DNA of 35,968 bases from Gnetum montanum (Eukaryota > Streptophyta > Gnetopsida > Gnetales > Gnetaceae): assembly GCA_015680685.1 (NCBI GenBank), contig MNCI01017670.1, positions 137,632 through 173,599 on the forward strand. Reading direction: 5' to 3'. This document shows positions 10,427-21,671 of this stretch, in pieces. Numbering within the stretch: the stretch's first letter is position 1; each line of letters opens with the position of its first letter. Both the position numbers and the translations under genes were made by a program. Under the pieces are notes generated by a model. The model worked only from the letters and a program-made list of their open reading frames with translations, did no database searches and was not told the origin of the DNA.

Positions 10427-10662
10427 AAGAGTGGCTTAGCAACCGGATCATTGAGCACCTCACATCAGCTTCAACAAGCTTTGAACTCTTGCACAAGTGA
10501 ACCCCTTCTTTTTTGCTCATCCAAGCACCATTTGTACACATTTCTCTAACTTATTATTTATTCTTTTCTTAATAAAGTTTTAAGTTTTGAGTTTTGTATT
10601 CAAGAAAACTAAAGTTATTATTTGTGCATTATTTGGATTTGTTCATATTTTCATGTTTTGCA
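10427..10662 (+). mobile_element. Truncated 5' LTR of the plus element (U5-side remnant)
   Basis: From 'gtggcttagc' (10431) this matches 30901-31132 almost continuously: the same 'cttcaacaagctt', 'cacaagtgaacccc', 'aataaagtttta' and 'ttatttgtgcattatttgga' blocks, ending TTTTGCA. Only the last ~235 bp of the LTR is present. Its left edge coincides with the start of LTR-D, so the missing U3 part probably lies left of the window beyond the inserted minus element. Contains AATAAA at 10571-10576. Confidence 0.85.
10571..10576 (+). promoter_or_regulatory. Polyadenylation-type signal AATAAA in the 5' LTR remnant
   Basis: AATAAA in the context cttAATAAAGTTTTA, conserved at 31040-31045 in the 3' LTR. 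Confidence 0.45.
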
Positions 10663-12006
10663 TCTCCTAAGTCCTTGGTTGATCTATGGGATTGGCCAGG
10701 ATGCCTCAAATCCCATTTTTATTATGAAGGCCTTAGGATTTAAGGTTGGGAAATTACTTGCACCGAGGATCCTTGGTTTTCGCTCTAGCAATTGAGGTTT
10801 TCAATCGCAATAGTTTTTCTTGGCACTAGAGGGTGGGCTTTCGCCTAAATTTTGTAGTCAAATCTACTCTTTATATTATCATTTTGCAAGCTTTGCCTTG
10901 ATTTTTGTAGCCAAAACCATTGAAAAATCAATGTTAGTCTTTCCACCCCTGTGACCAAAATTGTAACATGGAAGTTGCAGGTGGTTAGGCTTTGGCTTTT
11001 CATAGCACTTGTTGTGAATTTTATAGCCCAAAGCCACCGTTGATATTTCTTTCCCTCCATTGTTGTTATTGCCAAAAGTTTATTTTCTAGCTTCTAAAAG
11101 TATGTGGTTCAACTCATTCGTGAGTTGACTTTCCCCCCATTTTTCCAAGTTGAGAGAATTAGCAATTGCCTAAAACAAATTTTAGTGGAAAAATACTAAC
11201 TTTTCACTTTGGATTTCAACCTTTCCACCATCAATGTTGAGGTAGGAGGTGTGAGATTCCCATTATCTCACCCCCCTTCTTTTCCCTGCTCTACCATACC
11301 TAGCATGGAAGTAGTTAGGAGGCTAGTGTTGATGAAGTTTGAAACCAATTTTATAACTAGATCTTCTTTTGTTGCAAGTTGAAAGTCATTTTTTAAAGGC
11401 AAAACTCCTAAGGAATCCAACATTGCCTTTACTCCCCCTGTGGCAGAAACCTTAGTGTGAAAGTTGCAGGTGCCTTGGGTGCTAGAATTTCACAACATTT
11501 GTTGTGAATTCTTAGAACAAAGCTAGCATGGAAGCCTTGATAAACATTTAATTTGTGTTGTCATAATCTTTGTCACTAAACCAACATTGGTTTCCATACC
11601 AACCAAGCCTACTTTTCCTCCTTTTTGATGAAAGTTGGCAACTTGATGAAATCATCTTTGGAAACTGGCAAGTTTCCATTTTGGTCTTCAAACTTTTCCC
11701 CTTCTCTCCAATGTTGAAATAAGCAGGTGTGAGATTTCCATTATCTCATCCCTGTTCTTTTACCCTTTTCCATACCTAGTGTAGAGGCACTTGGGAAGCC
11801 AATTTGGGAAAGGTTTAAAGCCAATGTTTTCAAAATTTTTTTTTTTGTAAAAGGGGAAACCCCCCCCCCCCCCCCACTTACTAATTATACTAAGTATATC
11901 ATTTTTTGCCATTTTTGTTTCCTCTAAGATTTGAATTTGTTTACTAGAATTTACTTCTACCTTAACATTTATAGCCTATTCTTAAGCAATTATTAGCATT
12001 ATAACC
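10663..12006 (+). repeat. Leader of the plus element with a ~480 bp tandem duplication
   Basis: Non-coding. Two diverged copies, about 10890-11375 and 11375-11860, share in order 'gaaagttgcaggtg', 'acttgttgtgaatt', 'ggtgtgagatt-ccattatctca' (11249 and 11726, 477 bp apart) and 'ccatacctag'. The second copy ends in a T run and a run of about 16 C (11860-11876). The motif 'cctagcatggaag' (11301) recurs in the satellite array (22140-25560) and in LTR-C. A primer-binding site should lie just after 10662, but I could not match one. Confidence 0.55.
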
Positions 12007-14100
12007 ATGCCTTTTCAAAAATCCACCAAATTGCCCTTCACCTTCACTGGTAAAGATCATAACCAAAAAGTCATGAGGGTGTATGATTCCAAGGACCTTG
12101 TAGTCATTAAGTGTAGGTGATCTTTGAGAGTCAAATGGGAGAGTCCTGATTTTGTAGCCATAAATGAAGATCGTTATAACTTCATTTGTGCCAAAATATA
12201 GGCAAGCATGTTAATTTTGCGAATTGAAGTTGAGGCCAAAAGGGAGTTTGAGCTTATACACAAGGGTGGAAAAGAGTACATCCCTTTCCCATATGAAGAA
12301 ATTCCCCTTAACGATGTCTGTTATAGTGTTCTAGCCCAATTGATTGTTGCAAAAGAGGAAGATGACCAACGTGCCTTTAGGAAACAATAGGAAGAAGAGG
12401 ATGAATTTAGGGTAGAATTTGAGCCTAAAAACATTCTTGGAGGACTATTCCAACAAACATCCCCCAATATCACAGAAGCTTCCCCTAAAGCCTTTGTTTT
12501 CTTCATGGGCATGGTGCCACCATCTTCCAGTCCTCAACACCCTACTACGACAGATTCTATGTCAGTTGTAGTTACACATCACACTTAGTCAATGCCACAA
12601 ACAACAAACTATAACACATCAATTCCATTTACAACATAGCCATGATATAAAAAACCATCAATAGTGGCATTTACCACCGCAAATCCTTGAACTACTCACA
12701 TGGGGTCCACCATAAGATTCCCAGCAACACAAGGGTCACACATCATGTTTATCTCATTTGTGTCTCAAGTGCTAGCATAAACATCTTTTTCTTTATTTGG
12801 CCCACAAGCCACAACCATAGTGTAATCTTTTCCTTCTATCATGCAATCCATAACAAGCCCACAAGCCTCACAATAAATGCCACAACCTTATGTATAAATC
12901 TTGCAAACAATGAGGCCATTTCAAGGCTTAGATCAAGCCTTTCAAATGATCCAAGGCCTAATAGAAAACTTGAAGAGGCTTAAAGCCTCTACCACACAAA
13001 TCGTTAAGATTATGGACTTCTACTAGGATGATCCATAAGTCTTGTAGTTCGACCCTTGACACTTCGTCTTGGTGTCTGCATTTCAAAATTTAGCAAATAT
13101 AATAGAGAACATGACCCTAATGCTAATCTTATTGTCTTTCAATTAGAATGTTTCCTCTTGCAGCCATGGCCTCATACCATCATGAGGATTTTCCCTATAT
13201 CTTTGACTGGAAAAGCACTCGATTGGTACCATGCATTGTCTAGAGGGTCTATATCCTCTTTGGAAGACTTAGTAGCCTAGTTTGTCAACTACTTCAAATA
13301 TAACTTGAAGCTTGACACAACACTTGATCAACTCATGAAGGTCAAGTAAGGACCCTTAGAACCTGTACAAAAATTCATTTAGTAGTGGAATGGATTGCTG
13401 AATGAAATACCAGAGCCCATAACTGAAGCACACTTGTTAGCCATATTTAAGGGAGCAGTTAATGACTTCATCAACTCTAAACTTTACTACGTTGATCTAC
13501 GGTATTTTTGCTATGCGTTCTCCCAAACTAAAAACATAGAGGATGCCATAGAGGCCAACCATGATTTGGCCTATATATCATATAAAAACCAACATGCTTG
13601 AAGAGACAAAGAAAAGATTAAATAAAGCAACACTACCATAGCAACTGTAACCAAAGAAGCCAAGACCATGAACTAAGGGCCAAAGGTTAACTCACCCAAG
13701 GCCCCCACCAATGACTCCAATAACCAACCGTCAACTTCTAGGACACTGCATTGATAACAAGTAGACCTAACTTTGAAAAGAAGGACAACTCTAAATATAC
13801 TACATTGCCACTAAAACCATTTGAGTTGCTAGAATCACTATTAAGCAGTGGGCAAATGCAACACAAACAAATGACCAAAGTTGCTTGAAAGAAACATAAG
13901 CGACTATGCAAAATAGCCAAAGATGCTACTTGGGCAATGAAGGATGATCCCTAGTTTCCTAAATAATTTAACCTAGATTGCTTCTGCCATTATTATCAAC
14001 TACCTAGTCATGATATAGACTTCTACCTTGCATTGAAGGATGACCTGCAAAGGATGATAGACAGGGGAAATTGGTCTTAGATTTTTCTAACCCAATTCAG
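12007..14100 (+). pseudogene. gag region of the plus element
   Basis: A candidate start is ATG at 12007 (MPFQKSTKLP). The N-terminal segment at 12208-12390 includes EFELIHKGGKEYIPFPYEE. The Retrotrans_gag-type capsid block is at about 13056-13600, with FSKYNREHDPNANLIVFQLE, ALDWYHALSRGSISSLEDL and a QWNGLLNEIPEP region. A degraded zinc-knuckle segment with CFCHYY...SHD and then LKDDLQRMID lies at 13980-14070. This order is normal for Tat-type gag, and the same landmarks occur in the minus element. Frame changes (12208 versus 13056) and several TAG/TAA stops break it. It would encode the particle protein. The 14100-14660 stretch is a poorly conserved gag-protease linker without clear domains. 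Confidence 0.82.
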
Positions 14101-14659
14101 CCACAAAACCAGTCAATGTAGGTCTACAAAAACCCTTTGAATCCTAATGATATCCCCTATGTTATTTAAGCATTCAACATCAATGACAATTCGAGATCTA
14201 CGAGAGAGCCATTCATGATCCAAGTATCCCTCTACAATGAAAAGGCTTCTTCAGCTTCCCATAGCTCAAGATCCCCCTTTTTTTGTCAGAGTACCATCAT
14301 GAATGTCTCTAAGAGAACCTTTTGTCATCAAGGTCTCTCAACCCAAAACAACCCAAATAGCCATAGCCCAAACAACTGCACAACATTCCCTTGTGGTGGC
14401 CAATGCTACCACCTCTTCCCTACAGCCAACAGTTGACAACCAAAAAACTATAGCTAAACAAAGGAAGAAACATAAGTAAAAGCTTGACAACAAGGAAGAC
14501 AAGTAGCCAAAGGCACAAAAGGAAGCGGGCTCACCAAAGCCCACTCCCATTTCAACTATACCCATGACCTCCTCTACCCCATCTCCTTCAATCAATGAGC
14601 CACAAGAGGAAAGTAAAGCCCACAACCAAAATAACCAAAGAGAGTCATAACAACCATAG

Positions 14660-15646
14660 ACTAAAGTTGAAGTTCATATTTTGGGATGCATGGAGAAATT
14701 AAAGCACAACTAGGATGAAAAGCCCATGATCAATGATGAAAACTTCCTCAGTATAATGGACCAAGTTAGGCAATCTCTCAAGCAAAAAAACATAACTTGA
14801 AGCTTATATGACCTAATCATGACTTCTGCCACACATCGTGAGGCACTAGTCAAAATGTTAACCTCCATACTCATTAGTGAGTATATTTCCACTAATGAGA
14901 AAGCCATCTATGTAGTAATGATTCCTCGCTCACTAGGGGAGGGGAAGTCAACACCATTAACATTTTGCTATAGCAAAAGTAAGGTTAATCCCCAAAATAG
15001 TAATGTGACTATGGCCCCTTTATTCATAACCATATGCATAGGACAATTTAAAATACATTGGGTGCATGTTGATGACAGAGTTGCAACCAGCGTCATCCCA
15101 TGCACCATCATTGAATGCCTGGGCTTGACTGAGTAGGTACAACCTACGACCACCACAACTCTTAAGTCCTTCAATGGATCAAGAGTTTCCATCAAGTGGT
15201 CTATCTCCTTAGGATTTGTAGCTAGAGAACAATTCCCTACAATTGAAAACTTCTTGATGGTGAAAGAGACATCAAGGTTCAACTTGGTCCTGGGAAGACC
15301 TTGGTTGGCTTAATTACAAGTTGTCTCCTCACTCATCCACCAAGAAATTCACCTTCCTTATCAGGAAGGTGAAATCATCATTCATGGTAACAACACTGCT
15401 CCCTTAGCTATTAACAATGTGAGCATAGAGCAGGTGTTTGAAGTGGAGCTTCAAGAAGAAGCTCCGAGCCATGAAGAGAAAAAACCCAAGATAACCAATG
15501 ATGATAATGAGAAGCTATGCAATACATTACGAGATGAACTCCCTTTTAACATTGTAAGTGAAGGGGATGGTGAATACAAGCTTGTGCAAAGTAAGCCTTA
15601 CTCACTCCATAATCTTGCAAAGATTAGGAAGAGTCTACACAAGTGA
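14660..15646 (+). pseudogene. Aspartic protease region of the plus element
   Basis: One frame (open 14819-15136 and 15419-15646) contains SLYDLIM, then about 80 residues on VDDRVATSVIP, the position of the D-x-G active site; the expected Gly looks replaced by Arg. It continues with SFNGSR, NLVLGRPWLA, SSLIHQEIHLPYQEGEIIIHG, and an acidic tail ending KIRKSLHK and a stop at 15646. It is homologous along its length to 2940-3800 (minus element). Stops at 15136 and near 15310 are TAG. The protease tail is followed by M3 rather than by RT, which is 10.6 kb further on. In Ogre-type elements protease and RT are known to be separated by an intron. Confidence 0.85.
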
Positions 15647-15809
15647 AGTTTACCTTAACCTCAAATACTATGATAGCCAAATAACCTTATTTTTTCTCTT
15701 GTAACTTATTATATCTTTGTTATTTGATGCATGTAGCCTAAATTTATTTGCGTTGTTACTTATTTTCTATAATCTTTCTTTTGAGCATTAAAAAAAAGTG
15801 TCTCTTTCA

Positions 15810-16015
15810 AACATGGCTCGCTAAGGCCTAAAACTGGCATTATGTTTTGTTATGACCTTAAACTGGCATTATGGCCCGCTAAGGCCTAAAACTAGCACAA
15901 TGGTCCACTATGACCTTAAACTAGCATTATCGTCCACTAAGATGTTAAATTGGCAATGTAGCCATCATAGCACAATATAACCTTTGCCCGTAATGGCTTA
16001 AAACTAGTAAGCATT
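15810..16015 (+). repeat. Minisatellite M3 (after protease)
   Basis: Five to six copies of a ~38-42 bp unit such as 'atggcccgctaaggcctaaaactggcatt'. It has the same core and polarity relative to the element as M4 and M5. It occurs immediately after the protease block, as M2 does in the minus element. Confidence 0.8.
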
Positions 16016-16315
16016 TCGTTTATTACCATATCTCTCATTACTTAGCCTATTAACACATCGATTAGCCATTTGATTTTATAACAAAAAACATCAATATAGT
16101 CATTTTCAATGTTTACTACTATAGATGCATATAGCCAAGAAATAAAACCAAACTATTTAAATTTAAAATTAAAATGTCCATAACATATAGCCATAACCAT
16201 AATGTGTAGCAATGATGCCAAAGAATAACCATCCATCCATAACGTAGTTCTGGCTAATCATAGCCATCAACATAAAGACAAAAACAAAATAACCAACAAG
16301 CTAAACTGAAGGAGC

Positions 16316-16392
16316 CTACTGAGAGGCATCTGGAGGAGGAAGTGGTGGGTCATTCCCACCCTCACCGTTGGGGTTGCCAATGTCTCTTGAGG
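16316..16392 (-). pseudogene. Possible last exon of the antisense gene
   Basis: After 'gttgcatttcaAG' the sequence reads SRDIGNPNGEGGNDPPLPPP and DASQ before TAG at 16318-16316. It looks like a hydrophilic protein tail. However, the phase does not fit the end of exon 7 (phase 0) without another change, so inclusion is tentative. Confidence 0.3.
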
Positions 16393-16480
16393 CTTGAAAT
16401 GCAACAACATATAGCTAGTCAGTAACCCATAGCCAAGACCATGACTTAAAACAAAGACTAGAGCATATAATATATCAAAC

Positions 16481-17480
16481 CTATGGAGAGTCTAGCTCCA
16501 TCACTTCCAAGGGTAGATGGGGAAGGACTTCCTCCAAATGATGGAGGATCTGGCCCTTTGTCATGTTGACCTAGTCAACATCCCCAAGATCAATGCCAAA
16601 AAGAATGATGAATTTATCTATAGGAGTCCAAGTAGGAGGCTCATGAGTAATAATAATTGTAGCAGTCTCACCTACAACGGTAGTGATTTGAAGAGTAGGG
16701 AATTGCTCCACCATGAGAGTGCTTTCAAAGAGTCGATAGGCACTCTCTACCTGGATTCCTTGAATGAACAACTCTCTCTTGCATTGTCCAATAGACTCTT
16801 CCTTAAGCCACTTTAGGTAGGCCCCATGATTAGTGTTATACTAACGCTTGTGGGCTTTTTGCATCTTGCCCCACTCTAGGACCAAAGTGCAATGATCCTT
16901 CCAGTTCTCAACCTTTTGAGAGATGAGGTCCATTTGCATACGTTGCTTTGCCATCTCTCGTAGGATCATTACTTTGTCCTGAATGACATGCTAGTAGTGG
17001 GTCCAAGTGATCTTCTTGGTTTGTAACTCGTAGCAACTTGGTCTCAGAGATTCCTAATCGTATCCTCTTGCCTTTGAACCTTTTTCCTCAGGGCCATAAC
17101 TTCCTTCCATAGGGATTCGTTGGACTTGTCTAGCTTCCATGAAGATTTTCTGCATGACATTGTTAAATCAGTTGTAGTGTCATATAGCTTCATGGGTACA
17201 CTAGAAATGTTAGAGGGAAGTTTAGGCAAAGGGTTTACCTTCATGTCTTTATTGGAGTCCCACTCTGATGAGTGGCAAGGTACCCCTACACTCAACCATA
17301 CTAATATGAGTGTTTCACGCGCGATCCGGTCGAACTCCATAGATGGACTAGCTGTGGCACCTAGATCGTTAACCTTAGGTTGCAGTTCACTGTCTTCCCA
17401 CCTGGGCTAGTGTTATCGCGGCTACTGATACAATAGGGCTATGATATCACGACGACTGATACAACAGGGCTGTGATATCA
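16481..17480 (-). pseudogene. Antisense gene exon 7 (coiled-coil-like)
   Basis: The 5' boundary is uncertain; 'atatcgcAG' near 17480 would keep phase 1. It begins over a GATATC-rich duplicated stretch and then reads WEDSELQPKVNDLGATASPS, MEFDRIARETL, SNKDMKVNPLPKLPSNISSV, and a charged heptad-like part (SLWKEVMALRKKVQRQEDTI). After a frameshift near 17031 it continues KVMILREMAKQRMQMDLISQ, VENWKDHCTLVLEWGKMQKA, and FESTLMVEQFPTLQITTVVG. It ends MELDSP followed by TAG and GTTTGA, which may be the true stop or a splice donor. Confidence 0.55.
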
Positions 17481-17510
17481 CGGCTGCGATATCACAGCCA
17501 GCAAATTCAT
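17405..17510. repeat. GATATC-rich short tandem duplication
   Basis: 'gtgatatcacagccctgttgtatcagtcgtc' is followed by a near-identical copy about 36 bp away on the minus strand, plus extra gatatc half-units. Locally it is GC-richer than its surroundings. It lies at the poorly defined start of antisense exon 7. Confidence 0.6.
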
Positions 17511-17631
17511 GACTCATCACACTCCATGGATGGTACTACACAAAGCATAAAATACAACCATAAGAAAAAACCCTAAATAGCCATAATACAAACAAATTTG
17601 ATGACCATAGCACATAAAACAAAATCCTTAC

Positions 17632-17769
17632 CTATCTTAGGTGCAACTTGATGCAATCGATTGATGATGTCCTTAGCCTTCCCATGCAGAAACTCCACTT
17701 TGTTTGGGGTCTTTACCCTTAGTTTTGCATGAAAATTAGGGATGGGAGCTTGCACTGGTAGCTCAAGAA
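17632..17769 (-). pseudogene. Antisense gene exon 6
   Basis: Acceptor 'gcttactatAG', donor GTAAGG (perfect consensus). 138 nt, phase 1 to phase 1, no stops: LELPVQAPIPNFHAKLRVKT, then EFLHGKAKDIINRLHQVAPK. The frame matches exon 5 across the intron. Confidence 0.6.
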
Positions 17770-17859
17770 CTATAGTAAGCATAGAAATCATTGAAAGGTT
17801 AGGATGATGACCAAAGAAAACCAATGAAATATAACATAAATAGTGTGGTATAAGCATAC

Positions 17860-18033
17860 TTGGCTCCTCCTCTTCCTCCTCCTCTAGGATGATTATGGGA
17901 GAGGTACCTAGTATTGCCTCAACAAATAAGGAACCTAGATCATCTATACTAGCATCAACAAGTCCTTCAACCATAGGTTTCTTTAGGAGTGCCTCTTCTA
18001 CACACCTTTGTTCTACCTCTACAGTATCTTGAG
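17860..18033 (-). pseudogene. Antisense gene exon 5 (acidic)
   Basis: Acceptor 'gttataatAG' gives phase 1 continuity with exon 4. 174 nt, no stops: QDTVEVEQRCVEEALLKKPM, VDASIDDLGSLFVEAILGTS, then ILEEEEEEEP, and donor GTATGC. The glutamate run is the most distinctive feature. Confidence 0.6.
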
Positions 18034-18152
18034 CTATTATAACTTGACTCTTATGTACAAGCATAACACATAGAAAACCAATCAACACATGAAACCATAA
18101 AGTAGCCACAAAATTTTAAAACATGAAATAGCCAAAGTTAAACAAAGCATAC

Positions 18153-19211
18153 CTACAACTACTTGCTGTGATGGCTTAAGCTCAAACTTAAGCTTCTTCG
18201 GGGTAGGCTGATCTAATGTTGGGGGTGCCTCCTCCATAGGCCTCTTGAGTTTTTCTCTAGCTACCCATTCAGCCTCCATGTGCTATCATCTAGCATCCTA
18301 AACACTAGCAAGAAATGAAAGGGGATCATCATCATCAGTACTATTAGGAGACTCATCCTACCTAACATCAAGATTCTTAGTGGTGATGGATAATGTTTCA
18401 TCCATCCCCTTTTTTGGGTTATGGGCCTACATTGGTGGATAAATGTGCTTTATCCAAGGCTTAGAAAGTTATCTTGGGTCTTGGGAAGTCTATCGTCCAT
18501 TCCTATACACCAGCAAAAACTCCACAAACCTCTTTAGATAACCTGTGAAAAATGCAAAGTGCATATGGATTATCGTAGAGGTGTCAAAATGGAGTCTAAG
18601 GACTTTCTCTTGAAGCCTAGTAGCCAAAGCAGTAGCCTAATCAAATTTGATGCTCTCCATCAAGAATTTCTTAAAGGTTCTCCCCTATGCTAGGTCAATT
18701 ATTTTCTTTTGTGATAGCATTTTGGGGAACACATGAGACCTAAACAAAGGATATGATTCCTTTGCATTAGGGTTCATGAAGCTATTCATTGAAATTCCAA
18801 AGTGGCCCATGTTAGTGCCAAGCCACTCCAAAACTTCCTTGCAATGGCTTGATTCCCTCACTGTCCTGGTGGGAACCTTGGACTCATTAGCAAGGACACC
18901 AAATAGGTCATGAAAGAGGCCAACACCTACATCAATGTTCACCTTGACACTTCAGATGATGGTGCTAAAGCGACCAACCTTCTCATTAAAGGATTTGATA
19001 ACATGCAACATCTCTAGAACAGGGATAGAAGAAATAGGTGCCATAAATACATCAAGAAAATCCTCACATTGGATGTTTACTTGAACATATTCAGGTACCT
19101 ATCCCTTTAGCCACTCTTGCAATGATGCCACATCACCAAACTTTAGGATGAGGGTGTCCTCATGACGTGAATGAGAAAGTGGTATAATGACATCAGTTGA
19201 GGTGGAAGGTC
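18153..19211 (-). pseudogene. Antisense gene exon 4 (largest, central)
   Basis: Acceptor 'ttatttctttgcAG' is a textbook plant splice site; donor GTATGC. 1059 nt, phase 1 in and phase 1 out. It reads GPSTSTDVIIPLSHSRHEDT, a region FLDVFMAPISSIPVLEMLHV, EVLEWLGTNMGHFGISMNSF, ESYPLFRSHVFPKML, FKKFLMESIKF, FFTGYLKRFVEFLLVYRNGR, then a low-complexity acidic part (STDDDDPLSF) and a basic TPKKLKFELKPS segment. About ten stops interrupt it, nearly all at former CAG/CAA/CGA-like positions. The frame is maintained for 352 codons, which argues for a long-coding past. No family recognised. Confidence 0.65.
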
Positions 19212-19316
19212 CTGCAAAGAAATAACCAAAGGTTAGCATGCATATGAGAAATTTCAATAACCAAGAAAAGAAATAAAACACTTAATTTCATGAAGCACTA
19301 GAAGCCATATGTTTAC

Positions 19317-19585
19317 CTTTACTTTTCTTCTACAATGTGGAGGTTCTAGCTATAAGGGTCTGATCCATACTATTGGCATCTACCCACCAACGCTGCATCA
19401 TCTTATCATCCTTTCACTTCTTGTATATAAGGTTAAACCTAGTGGCATATTCATCAAAGTCCCCTCTTAACTATTAATACATAGTAGCTCTGATTTTGGG
19501 GCTCTTGGTGAATTTGTCTAAAGCAGTTTGAGCCATTGCCAGAATTTGGTCATTAATGATCAAGCCCTGATTGTTAACCTTATAC
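19317..19585 (-). pseudogene. Antisense gene exon 3
   Basis: Acceptor 'aacttcttgcAG', donor GTAAAC. 269 nt, entering in phase 2 and leaving in phase 1. It encodes YKVNNQGLIINDQILAMAQ, LRGDFDEYATRFNLIYKK and MMQRWWVDANSMDQTLIART. Four in-frame stops (TAA, TAG, TGA, TAG) sit where Gln or Arg codons would differ by one C-to-T change. The 70 bp intron before it is very short. Confidence 0.65.
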
Positions 19586-19655
19586 CTGCAAGAAGTTAAT
19601 GAAGTTAGGTAAGATAATCAAGTCAAAATCATAACATTACAGTAATCATGTTTAC

Positions 19656-20098
19656 CCTTGTAGACTATACATCGTGTTAGGTGGGTTCTAGAAGAATGTG
19701 TGGGCTCTATGCACCACCATTAAGGTATTGTCAATATTATATTGACTATACTCTGGCATCATCCAGATCTTCAAAAGGTAACATGAACTTATGACATATG
19801 TAGGTCCCCTTGTGGTCTTAGGAACTAGTTTATCAATAATATACTTGGTAATCAATCTAGATGCCTAAGGCAATAGGGTCTCCACAATAGCCTTGGCTAC
19901 ATCCATGGACAAGTGTGACCATAGCATCACATTGAAGTTCCTAAGGAGGTAGGCAAGGAAGTCCGTTGCCCTAGGCTAAAAGCACAATGAGAGCTTTCCA
20001 AGAGGCATGTCATGTGGTGGAGTATTGGTCTTGGGATGACCAATGTAGCATAAAATGACAACTACCTCCACTATGATGAGAACAGGCCTCAAGAAGAC
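19656..20098 (-). pseudogene. Antisense gene exon 2
   Basis: It begins in phase 0 after '...tttcgtacAAG' and reads VFLRPVLIIVEVVV..., PRATDFLAYLLRNFNVMLW, then SRLITKYIIDKLVPKTTRGP and EYSQYNIDNTLMVVHRAHTF. It ends in phase 2 at CAAGG followed by donor GTAAAC. 443 nt with three TAG stops. The frame is continuous across the exon. Confidence 0.6.
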
Positions 20099-20149
20099 CT
20101 TGTACGAAACAAAGCAAAAACATTGTAACCAATTAGAATTTCTTTACAA

Positions 20150-20550
20150 ATGTAGATAAAATATCTAGTTGGAGGTGAAATTAGCCTCTCTAAAAAGCTC
20201 TAAGGTGTTTATCTAAATTCTATTAAGAAATTCCACAAAAAAAAACCATTATTACAACCTATCAAAGCAAAAACAATACAACCTATTAGAGTTACTTAGT
20301 GAATTTAGACAAAACCTCTAGTCCAAGGTGAAATTAGCCTTTGTAAAAAGCTCTAAGGTGTTTTTCTAAATTAGTCTAAGTAATTTCACAAGAAAACATT
20401 ATTACAACCTTACATATCCTTGCATCATGAGCAATTGGAATTTCTCAATAAATTTAGAAGAAACTTCATAAGTTAGAGGTGAAATTAGCCTTTGTAAAAA
20501 GCTCTTAGATTTTTATCTAAATTAGCTTGAGAAATTCCATAAAAGCATTA
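20150..20550. repeat. Three tandem hairpin-forming repeats in intron 1 of the antisense gene
   Basis: Three copies (anchors 'aggtgaaattagcct' at about 20176, 20321 and 20482; period 145-160 bp). Each copy is an imperfect inverted repeat, e.g. 'ggaatttctcaataaattta' facing 'taaattagcttgagaaattcc'. The loop is the conserved 'gtgaaattagcctttgtaaaaagctct'. Confidence 0.65.
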
Positions 20551-20569
20551 TTACCATAGTTTATAGCTT

Positions 20570-20790
20570 TTATAACCAAAACTATATCTTAGTCAAAATT
20601 ATGCATAAATTTTAGAAAAAGCATCTAAATTATGCATAAATTTGAAAAAAAAAAGCAAGCATAAGTTTAGTAAAAGCATCTCAATTATGCAAAGCATGCA
20701 TAAATTTGAAAAAAACATCTAAACTATGCACAAATTTAGAAAAAAGTATGATAAACTTAGAAAAAGTCATGAAGCCATAATAAAAATTTA
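20570..20790. repeat. AT-rich short tandem repeat
   Basis: Repeated 'atgcataaatttagaaaaagcatctaaatt' units, about 33-40 bp apart, five to six degenerate copies. The 20790-21660 stretch that follows is AT-rich, intron-like sequence without other features. Confidence 0.5.
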
Positions 20791-21671
20791 TTTAAAATAG
20801 AAAAGAATTTTAGTCTTCTATAAAAAGAAAAAATTCAGCGTATCAATCACTTCAATTTTGAGTAATGTACTACAACCTTGAGTTTTTCCTTGATTCACAT
20901 AACCATAGCAAAAAATTCATAAAAAATTCATTTTAAGTCCAATCTAAGTGATTCCACCTCTGTTGGAAAGTTGAAGCCAAAGCCTATGTAGCCATGACCA
21001 TAAAATAGCAAAAACATTGGCCATTATATTATGAAAAGTTCACAAATCTACATCAAATTACAAAAGCAACACAAACAACCTAATTGCGTAGCGTTAGGAA
21101 AACAATCGTAACTTCCTTGTTTCAAAGCCAAATTAAATGAGACAACAACCATAAGAAAGATTAAAAAAAAAGGAAAAAAAACCATAAGCTTTAATTTTAC
21201 AAATATGCAACCATTTCATTGAGAAAAAAATACAAAACTTGGCTTGCTTTTTCATAGTAAAACTTCAAAAATCCCAAAGCCTAAATTTCATATAGCCATT
21301 AAAGCAGTTGAAATAGCCAAAATTATTAAAACCCATTTAAATTCACATCAAAATAATGGGTAGGATTTTGTTAAAATTTAGTTTTAACAAATACTAAGGC
21401 CTAGATCTAAAAAAATGGCCATACCCCAAGATTTTGAGAAAAAAGCACAAAACAACAAGCCTTATTTTCAAAATAAAATTTGCAAAAGCTAAAATGATAA
21501 AACAACCATAGATTTGCATTGGAGTGGAAAAAATAGGAGATGGGATTTTATCAAAATTTCATTTTAATCCCTCTATTGGAGTAGATTTGAAAAAATGGAC
21601 TCAACAACTAAAAAGCAAAAAACTAAAGAAATCACAAAAAAACAAAGGCAAAAATAGGTAGAACTGCCTAC

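Noticed and set aside
10663-10690. tRNA primer-binding site just after the 5' LTR
   Set aside because: No convincing match to the 3' end of a known primer tRNA could be recognised by eye. The conserved TAAGTCCTT-TTGATCTA is shared with the minus element but its role is unknown.
14338-15282. Minus-strand ORFs of 65-104 codons
   Set aside because: Shadows of the plus-element gag-protease region.
15585-15645. Splice donor for an Ogre-like intron between protease and RT
   Set aside because: GTAAGCC (about 15591) and GTGAAG (about 15643) exist but are in phase 1, while the RT acceptor at 26218 needs phase 0; recorded as unresolved rather than annotated.
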